From: Muribaculaceae bacterium
GTDB taxonomy: Bacteria > Bacteroidota > Bacteroidia > Bacteroidales > Muribaculaceae
Length of the DNA stretch: 34,545 nucleotides
Direction: 5' to 3'
Assembly (NCBI GenBank): GCA_017935045.1
Contig: JAGBIJ010000005.1
Coordinates: 1-34,545, forward strand
The notes beneath the pieces were generated by a model that was given only the letters and a program-made list of their open reading frames with translations, searched no databases and had not been told where the DNA came from. A program made the translations under genes and the position numbers. Below, in pieces: positions 15,746 through 23,266 of the stretch (its first letter is position 1; each line of letters begins with the position of its first letter).

Positions 15746-16936
15746 TCAGGGTCTGTTAAGCGGTTTGTCGGGACTTTCTCCTTCTGGACGACTCAGCACA
15801 ATCTTGGGTTTCTCGCCCGGAATCAGATCCGAGGCCTTGAGAGTGACACGCCCGGAGGCATCAGTCACGGTCTCCTCATATCCTTTTTTGCAGAGAATCT
15901 TGACGGGCATGCCGGCCATAGGCACCCCTTTCCTGTCCAGTATGCGTATGATGACCTCCGGGGTCTCAGGTATCGGAGGCGCCTCCACTTCCGGCTCCGG
16001 CTCGGGCATTGTCAGTACCACAATGTTGGCTTCGGAGTCTGCGCTCAGGGTATGGCTTACCGGCATCACTCCGTCGGCGCTTACCGTCAGCTGGCGCGGC
16101 CCATCGTAGGCGTAGGGACCGAAATGGGCCTCCCCTTTGCCGTCAGTCAGCGCCGTGGCGCCGTCGGCCATTGCCTCCACTCCCGGCACCGGCGTGGCGC
16201 CGTCGGACTGCAGCACCCTGACGGTCAGTGCCGTGGTTTTGGTCATAATGACATCGTAGCGCGTCTTGCCCTGTTCGACCACGAAGGGGGCGGAGACTGA
16301 GCCATCGGCGCTGCGCACCTCAAACTCCTTGCCTGTGACCAGATGGCCGGGACTGTAAAGGCCTGCGCTGTCGGTAGTGAAAGGAATCTCGTTGCCGAAG
16401 ATACAGAGGCGGAAATCGCGGTCGGCGGCGGGGGTGCCGTCGGAGTACCCCACATATATCTCCACCGGGGCGTCGCTCATGGCTGCGGCGCGCTCCAGGC
16501 AGAGCTTCAGCACATTCTCGCCGGCGGCGGCCTGCACCCTGCGGAATCCCCACTCGGTCAGCACCACGACCGGCAGCTTCCCGCTACGGGCCGGCGCGAA
16601 GAAGATGCAGTCCTGTTCCGGGACATTGAGCAGCTTTTCCATCATCTCCCCCTGCATGCCGAAGGATTTGCGCACATCGGCCTGCGCCTGCTTCAGCACC
16701 ATGCTTATCTGGTCGCGCTCAAGCGGGTTGGCCGCGGAATAGGGCCGGAGACTGTTCTCGCAGTCCATGTTTACAGTCCACTGGGCGCCCCCCTGCGACG
16801 ACTGCAGCGTGAAGCGGGCGAACAGACGCGCTGTCTGCGGAGGCAGCTTCAGCGCCAGACGGGCGTGGAGATTGCCGTAGTTCTCGCGCAGCAGAGGCAC
16901 GATGCGGCTGAATGATTCTGTCTTCAGTATCTTCAT
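15746..16936 (-). CDS. Protein with operon-shared N-terminal domain and Ig-like repeats
   Basis: 396 aa from ATG 16936, which follows the upstream stop by 7 bases; the longer frame overlaps the upstream gene and adds non-conserved residues. No signal peptide or membrane helix is seen. Residues ~40-131 align by eye with residues ~53-139 of the subtilisin-like protease of the same operon: RFTL...W..., LERDQISMVLKQAQADVRK against EERDRYLRILGSLRGRLLK, and PEQDCIFFA...VVLTEWGF against PGEDCIFCADDRIVITQWGM. Residues ~156-380 hold three Ig-like/carboxypeptidase-regulatory-like modules (VPGVEAMADGATALTDGKG; VPMAGMPVKILCKKGYEETV). A Pro/Glu-rich linker separates the last. The shared domain probably binds a common partner of the system. 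Confidence 0.72.
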   Translation of the reverse strand: MKILKTESFSRIVPLLRENYGNLHARLALKLPPQTARLFARFTLQSSQGGAQWTVNMDCENSLRPYSAANPLERDQISMVLKQAQADVRKSFGMQGEMMEKLLNVPEQDCIFFAPARSGKLPVVVLTEWGFRRVQAAAGENVLKLCLERAAAMSDAPVEIYVGYSDGTPAADRDFRLCIFGNEIPFTTDSAGLYSPGHLVTGKEFEVRSADGSVSAPFVVEQGKTRYDVIMTKTTALTVRVLQSDGATPVPGVEAMADGATALTDGKGEAHFGPYAYDGPRQLTVSADGVMPVSHTLSADSEANIVVLTMPEPEPEVEAPPIPETPEVIIRILDRKGVPMAGMPVKILCKKGYEETVTDASGRVTLKASDLIPGEKPKIVLSRPEGESPDKPLNRP

Positions 16937-16943
16937 AAGATTC

Positions 16944-17768
16944 TTATAATTTCTTGGATAGGTCCAGAAGCCACTGCTGAAACGCCTCCTCGTCAGTGAG
17001 GCGCGCGCTATGGCCGTCGAAGTCACGCAGCGACTCTATCAGTTCGGAGAGAATGGCGTTGAGGTATCCGTATTGGGCTGGTAGCTGCTTTTTGCCGGTG
17101 TAGGCAGCCGACAGCGTGGGATAGATGTACCCGGTCAGCGCGGCCTGCGCGGTCTTCTTGTCGGGGATAGAGGGCCATTGGTCGGCGACTTCCGCCAGCA
17201 GCTCGCTGACAAAGGTATGGTCCTCCCATTCCTTTTCCGAGAGCTGCGCTATCTTCTCCACCTCCTTCTTCTGGTTCTTGGTCAGCTCCTTTCTCTGGGC
17301 GAAAGTCAGGAGCGAATCGGTAGCCTGACGGAGTTGCTGCTCGGTATGGGAGCTGTTCATAAGGTCAGCCACGCGGCGGTAAGCCTTCGAGGCTCCTGCC
17401 ACGGCAGACAGTTTCTCCACACGCTCCTTCATGGAGGATGCCGTCTCCGGATACATCAGGTCGATTGTGGGGCGAAACTGCTCGTAGCTTGCGAGCGCCC
17501 ACTCCACCTTGCGGGCGCCCCCGCCGGCAAGTCTCACAGTGTCAGGCGAGACACTTTCCAGCGCGTCGAATATTCCGTTGGTTACCGAGTCGAGAGCCGT
17601 CACCTGATTAGTGAGAGCCTCATAGCGGCTTTCGGCCTCGGCCAGCTCCTCCTCCAGTATCTTGATGTACTCCTCTCGGTTCAGCTTATATTGCTTGCGT
17701 GTCTCTGCCAGCAGCGGCAACAGCAGCGGGAATATCAATAGAAATATGGTTGTTCTTTTCATTCTCAT
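16944..17768 (-). CDS. Exported coiled-coil protein
   Basis: 274 aa from ATG 17768 (272 aa if ATG 17762 is used); the longer frame starts inside the upstream lipoprotein gene. A signal peptide (KRTTIFLLIFPLLLPLLA) is followed by a coiled-coil segment (KLNREEYIKILEEELAEAESRYEALTNQVTALDS, read as two heptad stretches) and an all-helical remainder. No enzymatic motif is seen. It should be periplasmic, possibly tethered by partners, and may form a spacer or stalk between the inner-membrane components and the lipoprotein encoded just upstream. Unrecognised family. Confidence 0.7.
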   Translation of the reverse strand: MRMKRTTIFLLIFPLLLPLLAETRKQYKLNREEYIKILEEELAEAESRYEALTNQVTALDSVTNGIFDALESVSPDTVRLAGGGARKVEWALASYEQFRPTIDLMYPETASSMKERVEKLSAVAGASKAYRRVADLMNSSHTEQQLRQATDSLLTFAQRKELTKNQKKEVEKIAQLSEKEWEDHTFVSELLAEVADQWPSIPDKKTAQAALTGYIYPTLSAAYTGKKQLPAQYGYLNAILSELIESLRDFDGHSARLTDEEAFQQWLLDLSKKL

Positions 17769-17773
17769 GTCTC

Positions 17774-18565
17774 TTATTTGTTTTGGCAACGTTCCCAGTG
17801 GTTTTCCACCCTGGCGCGAAGCGCTGCATAATTGCCGGCGCCGGCCAGGATACCCAGCAGGCTCTGGTAAGTGGCGTAAGCCGGGTCAGGCTCGGAGCAG
17901 AATTTTGAAGCCAGGCGTGAATAATAATTCTGCTTGCGCGCCGCCAATATCCTGTTGACGTTGGTTTCCGAGATTTTCTGCCGTATCACGGAGCAATTAG
18001 GATTTTTGGCGCGCAGGCGGGCTGCCTCGGCGCGCTTCTGCGAGTCGTAAGATGAATCATACGGACTCAGGCACGAACTCAGCGGCGCATCATAGGCGCT
18101 TGAGACGCTGAACTTCATCATCTCCTCATGCTCGTCGAATCGCGTATCCACGGCATCCTTGCCGTCGGGGATGTAAGCGCCGAAATCCCTCTCATGCGCG
18201 GCGTACTCCCGTCGGGCCGCGTACAGAGTGGTATGGCGCGGACCGCACTCCGAGTCGAGGATATGGGCCTGGGTGCGCACGAGCTGGTCGGCGTAGGTCT
18301 TGTTCAGGCCCTCTTCCAGCGCGAGACGGTCGGTCTCGCCCAGCGAGGTGGCCTCCCCTATCTTGACTTTGCGCAGCGATTCGTAGTCCCTGGGGCTTGT
18401 CCAGTCTCCGTTATCCAGATTCTGGATTTCTTTTTCCGCTCCCTGATATGTCTCGCTCTTGGCCACGCCGGCGGAGTCGCCCGTCCAGGGCACTCGCTTG
18501 TTGCAGGCTGCAACGCACAGCGATACCAAAGCTATACATGCGATATATTCGGTCTGTCTGGCCAT
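17774..18565 (-). CDS. Outer-envelope lipoprotein of the SrfB/SrfC operon
   Basis: 263 aa. A lipoprotein signal with lipobox VAAC (Cys21) follows MARQTEYIACIALVSLC. The mature part is soluble, helical and contains several cysteines (CGPRH, SSCLSPY, NPNCSVI, KFCSEPD, WERCQNK), which may form disulfides in the periplasm. No known domain is recognised. It starts 4 bases after the stop of the 687-aa membrane protein gene and ends 5 bases before the exported coiled-coil gene, so it is very likely part of the same complex. Residues after Cys21 (N-K-R) give no strong sorting signal by themselves. Confidence 0.72.
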   Translation of the reverse strand: MARQTEYIACIALVSLCVAACNKRVPWTGDSAGVAKSETYQGAEKEIQNLDNGDWTSPRDYESLRKVKIGEATSLGETDRLALEEGLNKTYADQLVRTQAHILDSECGPRHTTLYAARREYAAHERDFGAYIPDGKDAVDTRFDEHEEMMKFSVSSAYDAPLSSCLSPYDSSYDSQKRAEAARLRAKNPNCSVIRQKISETNVNRILAARKQNYYSRLASKFCSEPDPAYATYQSLLGILAGAGNYAALRARVENHWERCQNK

Positions 18566-18569
18566 TATC

Positions 18570-20633
18570 TCAGTTTTTGCGGGTTTTCTGTTTTTGCTGC
18601 TGTTGCTGCAGGCGCAGCGTCGGTTCCGCTTTTTTCAGCGCGGTGGTAAGCGCCGGTTTCTGACCGTTCTCCACCTCCTTCAGCAGAGCCTGCCCGTGTT
18701 TGTAGGCTTCGGGTGTGGGGGCGGAGTTCAGCTGGCTGATTACAGTCTTCACTTCCTCGCGCAGCTTGGCGCGCCGGATACGTTCGCGTTCCTTCTTCTG
18801 TTCGGGAGTCAGGCTGGCCTCGTCGGGATTGTCCTGTGGAATCTTCTCGACTTCGGGGAAATTGGCCGGCTCCGCGGGGATGCCGTTGACGCGGCGCGTC
18901 GGAGTGTTGCCCATCGCCTCTTCGACTAGAGTCTCCTCCTCCCTGACCTCCTTCAGGCTTCTTACGCGGAATTCAGATATGGTATTCTTGGGGAAAAGAA
19001 GCAGATTGTCCATGCTGTCGACCATCTCTCGGGTAATGTCGAGGCGGCCAGTCTGCTTGCCGCTCCTGGGGTCGGTAAAGATGAGTTTCAGGGGTGCGGT
19101 CAGGCTCTTGCTGTCCTTGGTCCACAGCTTGTTGCGCAGTATTATCACGAGCGGCTGCCCCTTGCGGTATTCGGCGGCACTGGCCGGAACTCCGGGCAGA
19201 CTGTCGAAGCTGACCTCCCAGACCGAGTCATCGGCGGGGAGCAGCGCGGCGTCGATGACCAGGCGCGTGCTGTCGGGGTAGACGGCGGCGTGGGTCTTGG
19301 CCGGCTCGGCCGGTTTTTCCTCCTCGCGGAAGAAGAACCACCATGCGCCGAAGCCCAGCAGAGCGAGCAGCAAAATACCGGCTATTATGATAATCAGATT
19401 ATTGCGCTTTTCGACAAGCACCTCTTCCTCCTGTGGCATGGCGGGGGGACGGTTGGCGTTGACGGCGTTGGCCAGCGCGTGCATGTCCACCGGGTAGGCG
19501 GTAGATGAAAATGTAGTAAGCGTTACGAAATTGTCCTTTACCTTTTCGGTTCCGGAAGGGGTAAAGACGCCTAATGCGAAAGGAAATCCGTCAGATGGCA
19601 CGAGCCATCCGGCCTTTCCGGAAGGAAGGTTCTTGATACGGTATTCTTTGCCGGTGGCGGAAATCAATACGGGCAGACAGTCGGGGCGCATCGTGCCGGT
19701 CACGGCGGCGTCCACCTCCACAAGCACAGGCATTATCTCATATCCGCTCCCGGCCTTGCGTATGCACTTGCGGTCCAAGGCCTGCCGCACGGCGCCCTCA
19801 AAGGTGTTTATGCGGCGTCCGGGTATCTTCAGCTGGAAGCGCAAACGGCTCTCGGGCATCAGCGTGTAGTCTTCGCCTGAAGTGAATATGTCATGTCCGT
19901 CCACACTCAGCGCTGCCAGTCTGACGTTGGCCGAGGGGGGGACTGTCAGACCCCCTATCAGACCCTCGGCGTGGCCGTGCTGCGGCAGCACACGGCGCAG
20001 CTCCGTATTGAAGATGGTGTTGTGGGTCTGCGGGTTGTCGAGCATTTCGGCCGGCACCATGATGACGCGGCCCGAACCGTAATAAGCCTGATGGAAGGGA
20101 TTGGAGGTCACGGCGTCCACCTCCTGCGCAGAGCGGTAGCCGATGAATACCGGGGGCTGGGCCGGGTCTGAATTGGCGTGGCCGTAGCGGGCATGAATCT
20201 CGCGGAAATATCCCGCCATAGCCTCCAGGGCGCGCCATACGCGGCTTACGTCCTCTATCTTCCCGGGCAGAGGCGAGCCGAACATCGGGTGCATGAACTC
20301 GTCCCAGTATGTGCGCAGCAGCGTGTCCAGCACCGTAGTCAGTCCGGAGACGGCTATGTCATAGGGTACAAACAGATGCACGGCTATATATGCCCCGGTG
20401 GATCCGACAGAGTCAATCGACGAACGGTAGATACCGTAGACTATAGCCGAGTCCAGGTACTCCATGCTATAGCAGGTCTTGCCCGGTTCGGAGACACGCA
20501 TATACGAGCGCATGTCGCGCAGGGCGCGCTTCGCCTCCTGGCTGTTGCGGTCTGCGGCGCCGGCTGTGCCGAAGATGGCGTAGCCGTTCTTGCATCCGGT
20601 GACGGCCAACCCTATTTTATCTATAATTCCCAT
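18570..20633 (-). CDS. Bitopic membrane protein, possible GTPase-partner
   Basis: 687 aa. A soluble N-terminal part (~1-400) begins with MGIIDKIGLAVTGCKNGYAIFG and contains YGIYRSSIDSVGSTGAYIAVHLFVPYD (~66-92 region). The layout faintly recalls GAP1-N-type GTPase-associated domains, but I cannot confirm it. One transmembrane helix (NLIIIIAGILLLALLGFGAWWFFF, 412-435) is flanked by KR on the N-side, so the N-terminal part should be cytoplasmic. The outer part (436-687) has a beta domain and then a charged helical tail ending in Q/K-rich sequence. It is encoded next to a P-loop NTPase, 12 bases after it, which suggests that the N-terminal part contacts that NTPase. Confidence 0.68.
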   Translation of the reverse strand: MGIIDKIGLAVTGCKNGYAIFGTAGAADRNSQEAKRALRDMRSYMRVSEPGKTCYSMEYLDSAIVYGIYRSSIDSVGSTGAYIAVHLFVPYDIAVSGLTTVLDTLLRTYWDEFMHPMFGSPLPGKIEDVSRVWRALEAMAGYFREIHARYGHANSDPAQPPVFIGYRSAQEVDAVTSNPFHQAYYGSGRVIMVPAEMLDNPQTHNTIFNTELRRVLPQHGHAEGLIGGLTVPPSANVRLAALSVDGHDIFTSGEDYTLMPESRLRFQLKIPGRRINTFEGAVRQALDRKCIRKAGSGYEIMPVLVEVDAAVTGTMRPDCLPVLISATGKEYRIKNLPSGKAGWLVPSDGFPFALGVFTPSGTEKVKDNFVTLTTFSSTAYPVDMHALANAVNANRPPAMPQEEEVLVEKRNNLIIIIAGILLLALLGFGAWWFFFREEEKPAEPAKTHAAVYPDSTRLVIDAALLPADDSVWEVSFDSLPGVPASAAEYRKGQPLVIILRNKLWTKDSKSLTAPLKLIFTDPRSGKQTGRLDITREMVDSMDNLLLFPKNTISEFRVRSLKEVREEETLVEEAMGNTPTRRVNGIPAEPANFPEVEKIPQDNPDEASLTPEQKKERERIRRAKLREEVKTVISQLNSAPTPEAYKHGQALLKEVENGQKPALTTALKKAEPTLRLQQQQQKQKTRKN

Positions 20634-20645
20634 AATATGTGTCTC

Positions 20646-22274
20646 TTAGAAGAATGATTTTTTTGTAAGCGGAGCGAGTCGCTCTATAGTGGCAGCCAGG
20701 TCCATGGAATCTGTGGGGTCAAACAGTACGGTATTGCCCACGTAGAAGCGTCCCAGACTGAAGGTAAGCACGTAAGGCAGGTAACCGTCGGCCTTGTTGA
20801 TGGAAAAATTGCGGCAGGCGTCGGTCAGCTGGTCCATGAACGAGGCGAAATTGTTTTGCAGATATTCGTGGGCTATGCGTTGCCTCTGCTTGCGGTCAGA
20901 AGTATTCATAAGGTCAGCTTTGGTCAGGATGACGCCTATTGAGGACACCTTGGAGAGTGTGCAGCCCGTGGTGTGGTTCTTGCCCGTGCCGTCGTAAGAG
21001 AATATGGTCAACGCGTTCTGCAGAGCCTGCTGCTGGTCGTAGAGCGTGATGCCGTCCTGATTGCCGAGGATTACGTTGTAGTCGAGCAGAAAGAACAGCA
21101 CCTTGCGGTTGTTGTTCGACAGCACGCGCGATGCTCCCAGATTGCGCCAGGCCTGCGCTCCGTCGCCCAGTGAGTCGGCCAGGGTAGAGAAACATTCGCC
21201 GCTTATCTCCACGAAATTCAGCTCTGCCGTATGTCTGGTGCCTCCGGCACGCGGCACGTCGATATTGATATAGTTGATTGTGTCGAAGGCTGTGGGCACC
21301 GGCGGCTTCTTGGCAGTCATGGCACGCACCAGTCCGTTGTAGTAGGCCATGGAGCCATCCTGGCCCATATCATTGATATTGGGATGGTAGCGCCAGTTGC
21401 CCCGTGTGGTCATGGCGTTGAACAGTCCCGACAGTACGCTTGATTTGCCTGAGCGGGCCACGCCTAAGAAATAAATGTCGGTACGGTCCAGCGGGAAAGC
21501 GTCGTAATTGTTGATTTGCGGCAGCTCGAACTCCGGAGTCATCAACTCCTTTTCTGTAATCCCGGGGGGTACTATCTGCTGCTCGCGCAGAGTGTCGAAG
21601 CTGATGGTAAGCCCCATTTTCACGTAGCGGGCCGCTACGTCTCCTTCGGGCAGCGACTCCAGGCCGCTGCGGTCCGTATCGTCCGCGTTGCCTCCGTATA
21701 TCAGTTTGGAGAGAAGCGACCGGTTGTACTTCCAGGGAGAGAGGCGCATGTCTTCCAGTATCTCGTGCTGCAGGCGGTCGCGCTCCTCCTCCAGCTCCGC
21801 CAGCCGGCCGGCGGCATCATAGCGGTAACGGCCGGCAGGATAGTTGCTCAGATAGTGGCGGTAGAGCGTGATGTTGTCTCTCTGTCTGGCAGTCTGCCAC
21901 ATCTCCTCCTCCTCGGCCGCGCCCATCAGCTCGCGGGCGCGCTCCACCATCATTCCGGCAGGGAAGGCCTCAAGATATTCCCGATATCCCTCCGTGCTGT
22001 TTTTCTGTTGCGCGGCACGCCAGAAACCACGCTCTATATCCCACAGGGCTATGCGCTCCTTCAGCTCGTTCTGCTTCTTGTAGTGCAGTCCGCAACGCTG
22101 CATGTCCTGAAAGGTACAGACATCGGCCAGAATGAATTCCATCAGCTCGCCGGTGGAAAAGAGAGCCAGGTTTTTCAGATTGTTGATGTCGGCCAGACGC
22201 AACTGTCCGGCCTGCATGAATTCTATGAGTTCGGCCGTGGTATAGGCCGCGATTTTTTGAGGTATAAATGTCAT
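20646..22274 (-). CDS. P-loop NTPase (GTPase-like) with N-terminal helical repeats
   Basis: 542 aa from ATG 22274, 10 bases after the upstream stop; the longer frame overlaps the upstream gene. Residues ~12-75 hold two copies of a helical repeat (AELIEFMQAGQLRLADI; GELMEFILADVCTFQDM). Residues ~83-160 hold two W-x2-A...Y-x2-YL-x2-YPAG-type repeats (WRAAQQKN...YREYLEAFPAG; WQTARQRD...YRHYLSNYPAG). The NTPase domain begins near 262: Walker A GVARSGKS (271-278), a switch/G3-like FVEISGE (354-360), and a G4-like LTKADLM (450-456), as in small GTPases of TRAFAC type. No membrane segment. It is likely cytoplasmic and docks on the membrane proteins encoded beside it. Confidence 0.8.
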   Translation of the reverse strand: MTFIPQKIAAYTTAELIEFMQAGQLRLADINNLKNLALFSTGELMEFILADVCTFQDMQRCGLHYKKQNELKERIALWDIERGFWRAAQQKNSTEGYREYLEAFPAGMMVERARELMGAAEEEEMWQTARQRDNITLYRHYLSNYPAGRYRYDAAGRLAELEEERDRLQHEILEDMRLSPWKYNRSLLSKLIYGGNADDTDRSGLESLPEGDVAARYVKMGLTISFDTLREQQIVPPGITEKELMTPEFELPQINNYDAFPLDRTDIYFLGVARSGKSSVLSGLFNAMTTRGNWRYHPNINDMGQDGSMAYYNGLVRAMTAKKPPVPTAFDTINYINIDVPRAGGTRHTAELNFVEISGECFSTLADSLGDGAQAWRNLGASRVLSNNNRKVLFFLLDYNVILGNQDGITLYDQQQALQNALTIFSYDGTGKNHTTGCTLSKVSSIGVILTKADLMNTSDRKQRQRIAHEYLQNNFASFMDQLTDACRNFSINKADGYLPYVLTFSLGRFYVGNTVLFDPTDSMDLAATIERLAPLTKKSFF

Positions 22275-22284
22275 TATAAGTGGT

Positions 22285-23232
22285 TTACTTACGATTGTCA
22301 GAGTTCTGGTTCCATGTTGTGATGAACGGATTGCCGGCACCCAGTCCGCGTGGGGCGCTTACCTTGTCGCGCAGGTCTGCAATCCAGTTGAGCAGAATCA
22401 CTATCTGCAACAGCAGTATCAGTACTATGCCTACGCCTGTGATATTGGAGGCGGAGGGACGGAACAGCGGTTCGGCCAAGGCTGTATCATGGGTGGCCAG
22501 AGGCGCGTATTCCACGTGGAGCGACTCAAACTCGTCGATGTCAGCTTTCTTGCCGCACTCCACCAGCTTTTTCTCCCATTCGGGCTTCTTTCTGGCCATT
22601 TCGTCGACGTAGGAGCCTACCGTGAGCAAATCCCAGTTGTCTATCGCGTAATCAGCCCTCTCTCCGAAGTCGGTAATTTCCCGGGCAAGATTGGGATAGC
22701 CTGAATTGGTCACAAGCAGATCCCGCAGGTTGCGCAGGTCGGCATCCAGCTCCGAAGAGTCATGGCGGTTGTTGGGGTTATAGTTCCTGAAGTTGGACAG
22801 TCGCGTCTCCACATATTCCATATAAGAGCCCTTTGTGGCGCCGGTGCCTGTCTCCGGGCTTACCATAGTACGCAGTTCGGCAATCTGCACCTGGGCGGCC
22901 GGGCGTACCTGCTCCTTGAGTACTGTGGCTACGGCCACGGCGTGGAGCAGCCACCAGGCGCTTATCAGACTGACGGCGCAGTACAGGCCGAAAAACAGCC
23001 ATTTCTTTACCACGCCGCCGGCGCTGAAATCGTTGCTCTCCTTCGGATGGGAGAAATATTTCGCCGCGTACAGCAGAAATCCCATCAGCATGGCGCACAC
23101 GATACCCGCCGGAATACTGACAGCCCACGAGCAGCCGTAAGCGTAATGCACGCCTATCAGTACGATAAGGGACCATACGGCTATACCGCACCAGCTCAGT
23201 ATGTTGAGAAATATTTTCATTGATTTGGACAT
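22285..23232 (-). CDS. Multi-pass inner-membrane protein
   Basis: 315 aa. Three hydrophobic segments lie near the N-terminus (~8-30 ILSWCGIAVWSLIVLIGVHY; ~33-57 WAVSIPAGIVCAMLMGFLLYAA; ~78-103 LFFGLYCAVSLISAWWLLHAVAVA), and one near the C-terminus (GVGIVLILLLQIVILLNWIADL, ~266-287). Between them is a ~160-residue soluble helical domain, with four helices in total placing both ends on the same side. The family is not recognised. It sits 34 bases after the protease gene and 10 bases before the P-loop NTPase gene. An in-frame ATG five codons in is a possible alternative start. Confidence 0.72.
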   Translation of the reverse strand: MSKSMKIFLNILSWCGIAVWSLIVLIGVHYAYGCSWAVSIPAGIVCAMLMGFLLYAAKYFSHPKESNDFSAGGVVKKWLFFGLYCAVSLISAWWLLHAVAVATVLKEQVRPAAQVQIAELRTMVSPETGTGATKGSYMEYVETRLSNFRNYNPNNRHDSSELDADLRNLRDLLVTNSGYPNLAREITDFGERADYAIDNWDLLTVGSYVDEMARKKPEWEKKLVECGKKADIDEFESLHVEYAPLATHDTALAEPLFRPSASNITGVGIVLILLLQIVILLNWIADLRDKVSAPRGLGAGNPFITTWNQNSDNRK

Positions 23233-23266
23233 AACAGGTCAATCAGTCGTTGTTATATTTTCAATA